DNA from: Paenibacillus tundrae
Lineage (GTDB): Bacteria > Bacillota > Bacilli > Paenibacillales > Paenibacillaceae
Direction: 5' to 3'
NCBI RefSeq assembly: GCF_030812775.1
Contig: NZ_JAUSTI010000009.1
Coordinates: forward strand, 124,001-188,000
Length of the DNA: 64,000 nt
Shown here: piece by piece, positions 17,547 through 27,055 of the stretch
Position numbering within the stretch: the stretch's first letter is position 1
How the letters are laid out: every line of letters begins with the position of its first letter
Position numbers and translations under genes: made by a program
Notes under the pieces: model-generated
Seen by the model: the letters and a program-made list of their open reading frames with translations, nothing else
What the model was told of the DNA's origin: nothing
Database searches by the model: none

Positions 17547-18998
17547 ATGGAACTCTGGTTACCGATGGATACATATGAGCAGCAGCATCGATACAAATAT
17601 GTCGCACTATACCATGCATTGCGTGACGCTATACATGCAGGCACGTTGACGGGAGGAACAAGGTTGCCCTCCACACGTGAACTTGCGGTTCAGTACAGTA
17701 TGTCACGCGGTTCTGTAGCACAGGTGTATGATATGCTGCTTGCAGATGGTTACGTTGAGGCTTATCGGGGGAAAGGCACCTTTGTAACAGACACATTAAC
17801 GACAGCGACTAAAAAGGGTACGGAAGCCCAAATTATTCTATCTGCTTGGGGAGAACGAGTCGCAGCGCTGGATACGCAAAAGGGAGATACGCCTGCCCTG
17901 GCACAGGGCAAACCCATCATTAACTTTCAGGTGCAGCGCATGCCAGCAGAGCATTTCCCGGAGTCAGAGTGGAAGAGTGCATTGGCGGCTGTTCATCGTA
18001 GCGATTGGCGTGACCATAGCAGTGCCGCAGGAGACTTAGAGCTGCGAGAAGCGATTGCCTCTCATCTTAGATGGACAAGGGGGATAGATGCGGATGCCTC
18101 TCAGATCGTATTATTCAGCGGTTCCATGCAGGGGATTGTACTGCTAGCGCAGTTACTGATCTCGGAGGGAGAAGCAGCCGTATTAGAAAACCCAGGATAC
18201 CAAGGCATAGCTCATGCTGTAAAATCTTGTGGTGGTGATATTATTCCAACGGGCATTGATGCTCAAGGCATCATTCCTCAAGACTGGCGAGCACAGGTGT
18301 TATTCGTAACACCTACCAGACAATTTCCAACAGGTGCTGTTCTTGGCCTTGAACGACGTAAGGCATTACTGACGTGGGCAAGTAAACGAAATGCCGTCAT
18401 TATTGAGGATGATTATGACAGTGAATTTCGATGGGGAGGCAGACCGATTGAACCACTCAAAGTGCTCGATCGAGAACAACGTGTTGTCTACGTAGGCTCC
18501 TTCTCACAGACGATGGTAGCTTCGTTCCGGCTTGGTTATGCAGTGCTGCCTCCATCGCTTGTAGATCCTCTTCTCGCGGCTAAAGCGTTGTATGAACCTG
18601 TGCCACCTGCACTGCTCGAACAGCGTGCACTTGCAAAGTGGATGATGCGGGGAGGGTACTTGAGGCACTTAAGACGTTTAACTCGATTGTATGGGGAGCG
18701 ACATGCCTTTTTTGTTCGTGAGATGCAGCAGCAACTGCCCCAAGCTTTTACCATGCAGCCAGGGGATGCAGGACTGCATATCTATGCTTCTTGGAATGAT
18801 GATCGAGAGCGTTATATTCGATTCAAAACGTTAGCTCAGGAGGATGGTGTATTATTCCGTGATGCGGCACGTTATCAGCTCACACCAGGTCATCCTGCAG
18901 TCTGTTTTGGCTTCGCACATTTGGAGGAGGATGAGATTGCGGAGGGCATTAACCGAATGCGGATTGCTTGGGAGAAGAGTACATTTTCGTTTCGATGA
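17547..18998 (+). CDS. MocR/PdxR-type regulator (GntR HTH fused to aminotransferase fold) lacking the PLP lysine
   Basis: 483 residues. The first ~80 form a GntR winged HTH (GGTRLPSTRELAVQYSMSRG); about 120-480 form a fold-type I aminotransferase-like sensor. MocR proteins bind PLP through a Lys in a GTFSK-like motif. Here the motif reads YVGSFSQTMVASFRLGY, with CAG (Gln321) in the Lys position, while the Asp partner (IIEDDYDSEFRW) and the downstream LGYAVLPP are kept. It should therefore not form the normal internal aldimine. It probably controls the divergent PNPOx-like gene. ATG follows AAAGGAGACG. Confidence 0.88.
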   Translation: MELWLPMDTYEQQHRYKYVALYHALRDAIHAGTLTGGTRLPSTRELAVQYSMSRGSVAQVYDMLLADGYVEAYRGKGTFVTDTLTTATKKGTEAQIILSAWGERVAALDTQKGDTPALAQGKPIINFQVQRMPAEHFPESEWKSALAAVHRSDWRDHSSAAGDLELREAIASHLRWTRGIDADASQIVLFSGSMQGIVLLAQLLISEGEAAVLENPGYQGIAHAVKSCGGDIIPTGIDAQGIIPQDWRAQVLFVTPTRQFPTGAVLGLERRKALLTWASKRNAVIIEDDYDSEFRWGGRPIEPLKVLDREQRVVYVGSFSQTMVASFRLGYAVLPPSLVDPLLAAKALYEPVPPALLEQRALAKWMMRGGYLRHLRRLTRLYGERHAFFVREMQQQLPQAFTMQPGDAGLHIYASWNDDRERYIRFKTLAQEDGVLFRDAARYQLTPGHPAVCFGFAHLEEDEIAEGINRMRIAWEKSTFSFR

Positions 18999-19199
18999 AT
19001 TCCGCTGTATAATAGAATAAGACATTTTGCTCCCAGAGGGGCAGAGAATATATATATGAGCATATTGCATCAATTCAACGAGGATTTGCGTACACGGATC
19101 GGGTAACCTGAGATGAACAATTCGTAAGCCTATGCCCCAAACGATAGGAATGGGTACGATGCAATAGCTAGAGATTAACATTCAAGGGGGAGTGGCGAC

Positions 19200-19985
19200 A
19201 TGCTGCAGGCATCGCCGTCATCATTTGTTATTTTGCCCGCTGTCGCCAAAATAGTCTGCGAACCGGGATGGAAGTGGCAGAAGCGGGAAAAACCGATGCA
19301 GAATTATGATTTATTTTATGTGTGGAGCGGTGAGGGAACTGTTGTGCTGAATGACCAGCCTTACGAGGTGGGTAAAGGCAGCTGTTTCCTATTCAGGCCG
19401 GGAGACCATACAAGTGCAACACATAATCGACAGAAACCGCTCGTACTGACGTATATCCATTTTGATGTGGATGTGGACGTTACGGATGTGCCGCAGTCCT
19501 ATCGTGAAGTACAGGAGACGGTGGAGTTTGAACATTTGCTCGCACGGTATGTAAGACTGTTCCTGTCTGACGTATACGGTCGCACCGAAGAGAGTCGGTT
19601 GATCTTAAAGCAGTTGATGATTCATCTATTGCGTGCGGATACGGAAGCACCCGTTGAGAAAAAGGTGAGTAACCAGCTATCGGATGTGATTCAGGAAGTG
19701 GCGAATTATGTTCGTCAGCATCCGGGGATCACGCATCGTGTGGAGGATTTGGCTGCACGTGCTGGGCTGTCTCCACGTTATTTCTCTATCAAGTTTAAAG
19801 AGTTAGTGGGCTCTTCAGTACAATCATATATCATTCGTATGCGTATTGAACGTGCTGAGCATCTGCTCGTGCATACAGGCATGAATGTCACCGAAGTGGC
19901 GGATGCTTTAGGTTATCGGGATATCTTCTTTTTCAGTCGTCAGTTCAAGCAGTATACAGGCAAAAGTCCTTCCGAGATTCGTTAG
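19200..19985 (+). CDS. AraC family transcriptional regulator
   Basis: 261 residues: an N-terminal cupin-like sensor (about 20-120, with LFYVWSGEGTVVLNDQPYEV) and a C-terminal double HTH (about 165-261; LSPRYFSIKFKELVGSS and VTEVADALGYRDIFFFSRQF). Such regulators often control sugar-use genes, but no obvious target operon is adjacent. ATG follows CAAGGGGGAGTGG. A small basic ORF and a 22-bp palindrome lie downstream. Confidence 0.87.
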   Translation: MLQASPSSFVILPAVAKIVCEPGWKWQKREKPMQNYDLFYVWSGEGTVVLNDQPYEVGKGSCFLFRPGDHTSATHNRQKPLVLTYIHFDVDVDVTDVPQSYREVQETVEFEHLLARYVRLFLSDVYGRTEESRLILKQLMIHLLRADTEAPVEKKVSNQLSDVIQEVANYVRQHPGITHRVEDLAARAGLSPRYFSIKFKELVGSSVQSYIIRMRIERAEHLLVHTGMNVTEVADALGYRDIFFFSRQFKQYTGKSPSEIR

Positions 19986-20072
19986 GGCGTAAGAACAGCA
20001 TAACGTTTCAAGTTTGGGAGTCAGGGGTAAGTAAAAAGCATTCCAGATGAACAAACGAAGGGGGGACTTGGG

Positions 20073-20189
20073 ATGAACGGAAAACGGCGGATCCGCAACC
20101 GGGGATGCTCTACAAAAGGATGCCTTATTTTCCGGAACCGTCTGCGTCGATCTAAACCCGCAGATGAGTTGCAGGATGTATGGTTTTGA
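20073..20189 (+). CDS. Small basic hypothetical protein (38 aa)
   Basis: A frame of 38 codons with a strong ribosome binding site (AAGGGGGG, 9 nt before ATG) lying in the otherwise empty gap between the AraC gene and psd. The product is rich in Arg/Lys (MNGKRRIRNRGCSTKG...), has two Cys five residues apart and ends DELQDVWF. I recognise no family. Evidence is limited to the ribosome binding site and the following terminator at 20293-20340. Confidence 0.4.
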   Translation: MNGKRRIRNRGCSTKGCLIFRNRLRRSKPADELQDVWF

Positions 20190-20259
20190 GGAGATATCAG
20201 TCGATCAATGAATTACGGAGTGAGGCTTCGTAATGCTTGTATACATGCAGTGTAATGGC

Positions 20260-20281
20260 TGTATCATGCTAGCATGATACA
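20260..20281. promoter_or_regulatory. Perfect 22-bp palindrome
   Basis: The half-site TGTATCATGCT is followed without gap by its exact reverse complement. A shorter TGTATACA palindrome lies 14 bp upstream. There is no T run, so it is unlikely to be a terminator; a dimeric repressor operator or a cruciform/RNA hairpin is possible. Confidence 0.5.
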
Positions 20282-20292
20282 TAGACTAATCT

Positions 20293-20340
20293 AAAAAGGA
20301 TGGCAGAGACCCTGATTACAGGTGTTCCGCCATCCTTTTT
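20293..20340. terminator. Bidirectional terminator between the small ORF and psd
   Basis: AAAAAGGATGGC and GCCATCCTTTTT form a perfect 12-bp stem whose A and T runs serve both strands. Confidence 0.85.
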
Positions 20341-20373
20341 AATTGTGCATGAGAGCTGCCAGTCTTATGAGTA

Positions 20374-21165
20374 TTAGTGAATGGGTTTCAGGCGGCCGAG
20401 CAATGTTCCCATTTTGACGGAATCTCCCGGCTGTAAGCCAGGCGTTGGTTCAAACGTACCACTTTGCGTTAGAAGAACCACCGTTGAGCCGAATTCAAAA
20501 TAGGCTAAATCATCACCTTGTGCCCATGTGCTGGTATCTGTATCAGCATACTGAATACTGCTCACATTCATCGCACCGACCTTAACCACAGCTACTTCAC
20601 CATAATCATGGGCGATGTACGTAATCAGTCGTTCGTTGCGACTCAGCACGGATCTCATATGTGTCAGACCAAAATCATTCACGGGGTAAACTTTCCCCTT
20701 GATATGTTCGCTCTCAATCCTGCGTCCGCTAACAGGTGCATGAATGCGGTGATAGTCGCGAGGGCTGAGATACAGGACGAAGGCATAACCATGTTTGTAT
20801 TTCTCCCGATGTGGTGAGTGATTCAACAATTCAGCTAGTGTATAGTTTTGTCCCTTAACATTCAGGAGTGTTCCTGCGGATATTGGACCCGCTGCCGTAA
20901 TTTTGGCATCTACTGGACTAATTAGCGCATGTTCCGAAAGGTCTAATGGGCGCATGCCTGGTTTTAATTTGCGAGTAAAAAAATCATTCAGTGAACGGTA
21001 TTCCTTCCAGTCTTTCTCTGCTTCCTGAACAGGGATGTCGTAGGTCCGGACAAAATAAGGAATAAATGCCTTGCTTCCTCTGCTCTTGGAGAAGGCTCCC
21101 ACAGTTCGCGAGATCCATTTGCGAGAAGAAAGCTCAGTCATTAACCGTAACAGCGTTTTTGCCAT
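20374..21165 (-). CDS. psd: Phosphatidylserine decarboxylase
   Basis: 263-residue proenzyme making phosphatidylethanolamine from phosphatidylserine at the membrane. SPVDAKI, YHRIHAPVSG and the self-cleavage motif FGST (in YFEFGSTVVLL) are present; the Ser of GST becomes the pyruvoyl group, giving a large beta and a small alpha chain. ATG at 21165 was chosen because AGGGGGATATTC lies directly upstream; the frame is open 30 codons further with no ribosome binding site and into the neighbouring gene region. It follows yheC/D on the same strand after 86 bp. pssA is not in the window. Confidence 0.93.
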   Translation of the reverse strand: MAKTLLRLMTELSSRKWISRTVGAFSKSRGSKAFIPYFVRTYDIPVQEAEKDWKEYRSLNDFFTRKLKPGMRPLDLSEHALISPVDAKITAAGPISAGTLLNVKGQNYTLAELLNHSPHREKYKHGYAFVLYLSPRDYHRIHAPVSGRRIESEHIKGKVYPVNDFGLTHMRSVLSRNERLITYIAHDYGEVAVVKVGAMNVSSIQYADTDTSTWAQGDDLAYFEFGSTVVLLTQSGTFEPTPGLQPGDSVKMGTLLGRLKPIH

Positions 21166-21251
21166 GAATATCCCCCTTAGGGTTAGTGCGAACATCAAGG
21201 CCGGTAGGACCCGGCCGTTCTGCATAATATTGACACAGAATGCCTCCGAAA

Positions 21252-22382
21252 TCAATACGGGTACTTCCGGTACGTCTGTGGTTGTCTAGGGATACGCGAA
21301 TTCTGCTCCAGCAGAAGACGTCCATATGCCATCGGTTCGTGGTAACTTGCCCTCCATTGTTCCACCAGACCGGCTTTACGGAAACCGTAACGCTGATCCC
21401 GTCCATTACATTCAATAAAATAAATCTGTCCGTCGCGGGCGACGCCTAAATCAAGACCTAGATCCGCAAGATGAGGTAGGCTTGCCGCCAGCGTTTTGGC
21501 GATACGCAGCGAGACTAAGCGGATTCTGGATTCCAGTTGTGCGAGCTCGTAGTTATTCACATCAGAGCCTAACACCTCACCCAGCGTCATGACCTTACCG
21601 CCTTGAGCGATATTAGTGACAAAGGTATGTGTCGGAGCAGCTTTGGCGAATAGTCCAGTCACTCCCCATAAACCATCCATTCCACGTTGTACTGAAACAC
21701 GCAGATCCACCGGTCTTCCCTCATATCGGATGAGAGGAATACGTTCTTCAATAAGGTGTGCATACCGGAAAATTCGGCGCAGGATCCCTGAGGGTAGCTG
21801 CCCCTTGGTTAGTCGAAAGGTGGCCCAGCCTTTGCGTGAAGCTCTCGTTTCACGGGTTAATTTCCAATGCCCGTCTTGCTTGAATATTCGGATAATGCCA
21901 TGCCCAATACTTCCGCTACATGGCTTAATGATCAAATCATTATACTGCTCCATCATATCCGTTAACGATTCAGGTGTGGCTCTCACGGCATGAGGCAGAT
22001 GCTCTCTCAGTAAAGGTTCCTGACGGAGCATGTCGTGAATATGATCCTTACGGTAACGATTACGAACGTTATATACCTGAATACCTTGCAAAAGTAAGGT
22101 AGTAACTTGATGCTGTTCCGCTTGGCGGAGCTGAAGTGCACGGTTATGAATGACTGTGGGTAAGGGCATTTTTTGCCGGACGTATCCGTCTTCTTTTTTT
22201 ACATAGGCTACACAGGTTTTGGTGTTGAAATCGATATCTTCGAGTCGCAAAAAACAAGGTGTCAATCCGTGGCTGGCTGCTGCCTGCTCATAATTCACGA
22301 GTGATTCCTGACCGGTCCTTCCGGCCGGTATCCCTCGGTACATGCGTGAATCGAACATAATGCCGATCGTCTCTTGTGGCAT
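21252..22382 (-). CDS. YheC/YheD family endospore coat-associated ATP-grasp protein
   Basis: 376-residue ATP-grasp protein. LIIKPCSGSIGHGII is the nucleotide-binding loop, DLRVSVQR and DLGLDLGVARDGQIYFIECNGRD carry the Mg-binding residues, and RYGFRKAG is typical of YheC/YheD. B. subtilis YheC/D are spore-coat associated; the ligated substrate is unknown. ATG follows GAAGGAGGAGCGG. It is divergent from the giant repeat protein gene 277 bp away and is probably followed by psd in one transcript. The divergent gap holds ATACGATATCATAT on the minus strand, reminiscent of mother-cell -10 elements, without a convincing -35. Confidence 0.85.
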   Translation of the reverse strand: MPQETIGIMFDSRMYRGIPAGRTGQESLVNYEQAAASHGLTPCFLRLEDIDFNTKTCVAYVKKEDGYVRQKMPLPTVIHNRALQLRQAEQHQVTTLLLQGIQVYNVRNRYRKDHIHDMLRQEPLLREHLPHAVRATPESLTDMMEQYNDLIIKPCSGSIGHGIIRIFKQDGHWKLTRETRASRKGWATFRLTKGQLPSGILRRIFRYAHLIEERIPLIRYEGRPVDLRVSVQRGMDGLWGVTGLFAKAAPTHTFVTNIAQGGKVMTLGEVLGSDVNNYELAQLESRIRLVSLRIAKTLAASLPHLADLGLDLGVARDGQIYFIECNGRDQRYGFRKAGLVEQWRASYHEPMAYGRLLLEQNSRIPRQPQTYRKYPY

Positions 22383-22659
22383 GACCGCTCCTCCTTCAAA
22401 GTTATCAAGGCACTGGTTCGTCCGTTCATGGCATACCCGTACTTATATGATATCGTATGACAGTTTTGCTCGGAGGGCATGGACATCTGCCTTTTTCGAT
22501 GTAACCGTACGCAGCCTATTTCACTTCATGGGGTTCATCTGATCCGTTCTTACTTGTACATGATGGCTCAGTATGGAAAAATGCCGGATTAGAAGTGGCA
22601 GATGCCTAGATTCAAGCATATGATGCCGGAGACGAACGTGAGAGGAAGGAGCAAGCTGC

Positions 22660-25600
22660 ATGAGTAAAAGAGGCAAAAAGAAGGTTCTTACGCCGAAACT
22701 GCGGCATGTGAGCCCGAAGTTTAAGGAATTGGAACTGACGGATCGCCGTATCGGCTCGACAAAATCGGATCCGTTCTTGCACAAGGAAGAACGACTGGAG
22801 ACATCTGTACCGGCTCATAGAGCCATTCAAAATCAGATACCTGTAGAAACTTCGCCAGTATCAGCGGATCAAGCTGCAGATGAAACAAACGCAAAAGAAG
22901 TTAAGCCAGAAGTGGAAGCAAAAGCAAAAGCAGAAGCAGAAGCAGTACTACCTGAGCCACAAGCAGTTCAACCTGAACCCAAAGTGGCAAAGGAACCAGA
23001 GGTACCAGCATCCGTAGAAGAATCCAAGCAAATTCAAGTGAGCAGTGTAGCGCCTAGTGTTCTAGAAGAACCGAAGGAAACGACAAGTCAGGATCGCCGA
23101 TATATCTTGAATCAGAATCAGATGCCAGGCTCAACGGGGGCGTACATCTATACGGATGACCTGAGTGAGTATGCGGTAACAGAGAGTAGACTTGCACCGT
23201 TCTCGGTAGATGCATCCAAATTGAAACCTGGAGCTGTTGGCAGCGAGGCGTTACAAGATTATGCAGTGACTAGCATTCATATCGCAGATGGTGCGATTGT
23301 ATCTGCTAAACTTGCCGAGGCATCCGTATCAGAGGAACATTTAATTGATGGCTCGGTATCAGGTTACAAAATACGTAATGCTTCTGTTGGCGGAGAGAAA
23401 ATAAGAGACGGCAGTATCACATCGCAAAAGCTGGGCAACCAGGTCATTGATGCAGCCAAAATTGCCGATGGTTCAATTGGCACAAGGCATCTTAGTCGCA
23501 TGCTTGTCACGGAGGAGTTAATCAAAAACCAAGCCGTTACTGGAGATAAAATTGCCATCAGCGGTGTAGATACTCGCCACCTGACAGGCGGAGCGGTGCA
23601 TACATCCAAGTTAGCGGACGAAGCAGTGACAACAGCTAAAATCCGTGAGGGAGCGGTCACTAGCAGCAAGATCGAAGAACAATCGGTGGAATCTCGTCAT
23701 ATTCAGTCAGGTGCGATCAAGCAGACCCATCTGGCTGAAGGGGCAATCAATCGTTCCCAGCTCGCAGCGGGTAGTATTGGAAGTGAGCAGATTGAAGACG
23801 GTGCAATTGAAGCAAGACATCTGGCTGAAGGCTCGCTGAGCGGAAGACATCTGGTGGATGGCGCAATTGGATCTAATCAGCTTCGTACTGCTGCTGTAGG
23901 TAGGGAACAGATCGGTACGGGCGAAGTGACCAATGAACATCTGGTGGATGGTGCCGTGACGAGCAGTAAATTGGCAGATCAATCTGTAGGGACAGCCAAA
24001 CTGCTGGAACAGTCCATTACAGCTTCTAAGATTGCGGATCAGAGTATCGTTGCTTCCAAAATTGCCGATGAGGCAGTGCATGGGAAGCATATTGCTAAAG
24101 GCTCTATTCGTGCAGAGCATATCGCCAACCGGGGGATCTCGCCTGTGCATGTGGATAATGCAGCGATCCATTCCATCCATATTGCGAGTGGGAGTATTGA
24201 GGCTACGCATTTAGCCACAGACAGTGTGTCTGCGGATGCGATTGCACCCGGGGCTGTCTCCACATCGCATCTGACGGAGTCTGCGGTAGGTACGTATGAG
24301 CTGCAGGATGGTGCGGTAACCGATGCGAAGCTTGCGGATGAAAGTATAACGGAAGAAAAATTAGGCTCGGCATCGATCAGCAGCAGAGCCATCGCTCCAG
24401 GAAGTGTGTCATCATCTCATCTTGCACACGGCGGAGTGACTGGCGCTCATCTTGCGCCAGGTAGCGTGGGTTCCGATGCTCTTCGACCATATGCAGTGAA
24501 AGCGGAGCATTTAACCGAGCACGCCGTAGGCGTACCTCATCTACAGCCAGGAAGTGTGCAAACGGATGCCATATCTCGTGGTGCGGTCACTACAGATAAA
24601 TTGGCTCCGGGAAGCGTGACTTCCAGCCAGATCGCTGGAGGCAGCATTTTCCCACCACATCTCACAGATCATTCGGTTACTTCACCAAAATTATCACCTG
24701 AGAGCGTTGCTACAGATAAACTAGCAGATTTGGCTGTGACCTCAGCTAAGCTCGCAGATGGTAGCGTCACATCCAGTAAAATCATGGCTGAGAGTATTAC
24801 GGCTAAGCATATTCCCGCGGGAACGATTCGTGGTTATCATCTGAAGCAGCACTCGGTATCACTGGAGCATCTGGCAGATGAGATCCGGTCACCAGAATTA
24901 TTTGCAGATGGAAGTATTACAGGCAATAAATTACGTCCAGGTTCGGTCAATGCAGAACATCTGGTTGCGGATTCTGTATCTTCGGATACATTACAGCATG
25001 ATTCAGTGAGCAGTGAGCATCTGCAGCCATCTGCAGTAACATCCATTCATCTGGCTGATGGCAGCATCAAGTCGGATCATCTAAGCAATCAGATCGTTCA
25101 TTCACAACATCTGAAGGCAGACAGTGTTCATGGGGAACATATCAATGAGCAGGCCATTACATCACATCATATTCTACCCGGCTCCGTTCAGACGGATCAT
25201 CTGGCACCGTTATCGGTAACAGAAGCGCACCTGCAACCAGGCTTGATCAGTGGCTTGCACCTGAAGGCCGATTCAATCAGCAACGTTCAGCTTCAGCAAG
25301 ACGCAGTGCAATCACGTCATATTCATGATGGAGCTATTTTTGCCCATCATATCCAAGAACGGAGTATCGGCACAGCTCATCTGGAAGAAGAATCGGTCAG
25401 TACGATTATTTTGCAAGAGGAATCCGTGACTCGCTCTAAGCTGGCAAGTGGCAGTGTAGATAGCAGCAAATTGATGCCGGGAGCCGTATCTGGTGTACAT
25501 TTGTTGGGAGAGAGCGTACAGTCGGCTCATATTCAGGACGGAGCCATTCGAGCAGATCATATCCAAGCACAAAGTATTAATTCAGATCACATTCAGGAGC

Positions 25601-26994
25601 AAAGCATCAACGGAGATCACATTCAGAGTGGTGCCGTTCAAGGAGACCACATCCAAGAGCAAAGCATTAACACAGGACACATTCAGAGCGGAGCCGTTCA
25701 AGGAGATCACATTCAAGAACAGAGCATTCACGCTTCTCATCTGGAAGTGGGAAGTGTAACAACGGAGGCCTTGGAGAGTGGCGCTGTCACGTTGGATAAA
25801 CTCGCAGAGGGTAGTGTGGATGGCAGTAGATTGGCGCCGAAAGCAGTGTCGGGTGTACATCTGACCGAAGAGAGTGTGCAATCAGCTCATATTCAGGATG
25901 GAGCTATCCAAGCAGGTCATATCCAAACGGATAGCATCAACGGAGATCACATTCAGAGTGGTGCCGTTCAAGGAGACCACATCCAAGAGCAAAGCATCAA
26001 CGGAGATCACATTCAGAGCGGAGCCGTTCAAGGAGACCACATCCAAGCACAAAGCATTAACGCAGCTCACATTCAAGACGGAGCTATCACGGTAGATAAA
26101 CTTGCGGGAGGTGCCATTGACGGAAATAAGCTTCGTGAGCAGAGCATCACATCTCAACATTTAAATGTAGGAATTGTGAATACTGCACATTTAAGCGAGG
26201 ATATTTGGACTGCGATTCGTCAGGTAAGTGGAGAGACGCTAGAGCAGTTTGAAGCCACCAAACGGCAGGAAGCTCCTGCAATTGTAGAAGAAGATCACCT
26301 GAATCAACCCAACAAGCTCAATCAACCCGACCACTCAGAACATCTGGATCTTGTTAACCAGCTCAATGTACTGAATGAGTCGGATCAACAAACCCAATTT
26401 ACGTTAGCCGATCAACAACAGCAACTTACACGATTGGAAGAACAAACCGTCGCACATGCCGAGGCGATCCAATTACTTCAGACATCTGTCCAGGAGTGGA
26501 AAGAACAGCCTGTTACCGAATCAAAGGCTGATCTATCGACAGGCGAATGGATTCAGACAGAAGGAGAACTGTCCGGTGTAGCCGAGACGGATAACGGCAA
26601 TCATACGTTCGAGCTCAATGAACAGTCTGTCCAACAAGCGCACTTGTGTGACAACATCGTGGGTAGCGAGCAGTTACAGGCAGGATCGGTTCAGCCTCAA
26701 CATCTATCCTTCCAACCTGTACGTAGTGTTAGCCGCCAACTGGTTGTGCAACAATTCGGTATGGAAGCATTTATCCTGCCAGAGAATGAAGAATGTGTAG
26801 AGGTGACGGTTGCATTCGAAGAGTCATTTGCATCAGAGCATTACGTTATTGTTGCGATGAGCAATGACCGTGGATTCCAGGTATCCCTGCTGTCTCAGAG
26901 CGAGGATGAGGCGGTGCTGGAGGTATCACGTGCGGCAGGCTGCAAGCACACATATGGTTTGTTATCATGGATCGCTGCTGGACCTTCCGTATAA
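22660..26994 (+). CDS. Giant decapeptide-repeat surface protein with WIAG-like tail
   Basis: 1444 residues. The head (1-165) is charged and Glu/Pro/Ala/Lys-rich (for example KPEVEAKAKAEAEAVLPEPQ). From about residue 170 to 1180 the protein is built of roughly one hundred uninterrupted 10-residue repeats of pattern D/E-G-S/A-V/I-x-x-x-K/H-L/I-x, such as DGSVSGYKIR. A Gln/Glu-rich, coiled-coil-like linker (about 1185-1310) and a few more repeats precede a C-terminal domain ending in LLSWIAAGPSV, which resembles the WIAG-tail domain I recall from Paenibacillus repeat proteins. No signal peptide is visible, which suits mother-cell assembly on a spore. ATG follows GAGAGGAAGGAGC. The Ser/Thr-rich repeats could be glycosylated by enzymes encoded downstream. 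Confidence 0.85.
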   Translation: MSKRGKKKVLTPKLRHVSPKFKELELTDRRIGSTKSDPFLHKEERLETSVPAHRAIQNQIPVETSPVSADQAADETNAKEVKPEVEAKAKAEAEAVLPEPQAVQPEPKVAKEPEVPASVEESKQIQVSSVAPSVLEEPKETTSQDRRYILNQNQMPGSTGAYIYTDDLSEYAVTESRLAPFSVDASKLKPGAVGSEALQDYAVTSIHIADGAIVSAKLAEASVSEEHLIDGSVSGYKIRNASVGGEKIRDGSITSQKLGNQVIDAAKIADGSIGTRHLSRMLVTEELIKNQAVTGDKIAISGVDTRHLTGGAVHTSKLADEAVTTAKIREGAVTSSKIEEQSVESRHIQSGAIKQTHLAEGAINRSQLAAGSIGSEQIEDGAIEARHLAEGSLSGRHLVDGAIGSNQLRTAAVGREQIGTGEVTNEHLVDGAVTSSKLADQSVGTAKLLEQSITASKIADQSIVASKIADEAVHGKHIAKGSIRAEHIANRGISPVHVDNAAIHSIHIASGSIEATHLATDSVSADAIAPGAVSTSHLTESAVGTYELQDGAVTDAKLADESITEEKLGSASISSRAIAPGSVSSSHLAHGGVTGAHLAPGSVGSDALRPYAVKAEHLTEHAVGVPHLQPGSVQTDAISRGAVTTDKLAPGSVTSSQIAGGSIFPPHLTDHSVTSPKLSPESVATDKLADLAVTSAKLADGSVTSSKIMAESITAKHIPAGTIRGYHLKQHSVSLEHLADEIRSPELFADGSITGNKLRPGSVNAEHLVADSVSSDTLQHDSVSSEHLQPSAVTSIHLADGSIKSDHLSNQIVHSQHLKADSVHGEHINEQAITSHHILPGSVQTDHLAPLSVTEAHLQPGLISGLHLKADSISNVQLQQDAVQSRHIHDGAIFAHHIQERSIGTAHLEEESVSTIILQEESVTRSKLASGSVDSSKLMPGAVSGVHLLGESVQSAHIQDGAIRADHIQAQSINSDHIQEQSINGDHIQSGAVQGDHIQEQSINTGHIQSGAVQGDHIQEQSIHASHLEVGSVTTEALESGAVTLDKLAEGSVDGSRLAPKAVSGVHLTEESVQSAHIQDGAIQAGHIQTDSINGDHIQSGAVQGDHIQEQSINGDHIQSGAVQGDHIQAQSINAAHIQDGAITVDKLAGGAIDGNKLREQSITSQHLNVGIVNTAHLSEDIWTAIRQVSGETLEQFEATKRQEAPAIVEEDHLNQPNKLNQPDHSEHLDLVNQLNVLNESDQQTQFTLADQQQQLTRLEEQTVAHAEAIQLLQTSVQEWKEQPVTESKADLSTGEWIQTEGELSGVAETDNGNHTFELNEQSVQQAHLCDNIVGSEQLQAGSVQPQHLSFQPVRSVSRQLVVQQFGMEAFILPENEECVEVTVAFEESFASEHYVIVAMSNDRGFQVSLLSQSEDEAVLEVSRAAGCKHTYGLLSWIAAGPSV
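25441..26160 (+). repeat. Recently duplicated 360-bp block inside the decapeptide gene
   Basis: Bases 25441-25800 and 25801-26160 align at an offset of exactly 360 bp (12 decapeptides); both halves carry AVSGVHL, SVQSAHIQDGAI and GDHIQSGAVQGDHIQ. Within them 25603-25667 is identical to 25933-25997 (65 bp, offset 330), and 60-bp subunits encoding GDHIQSGAVQGDHIQEQSIN recur. Confidence 0.85.
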
Positions 26995-27055
26995 GAGGTT
27001 GTTCATAGCACCTGCTGTTAAACACGGGTTATATATATTTCTACATGTGAACAAG

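Noticed and set aside
23364..26160. Minus-strand open frames over the decapeptide gene
   Set aside because: Antisense shadows of the repeat codons with no start signals.
22900..26200. CRISPR-like regular 30-bp periodicity
   Set aside because: There are no unique spacers between identical repeats; the period is a coding decapeptide in a single long frame.
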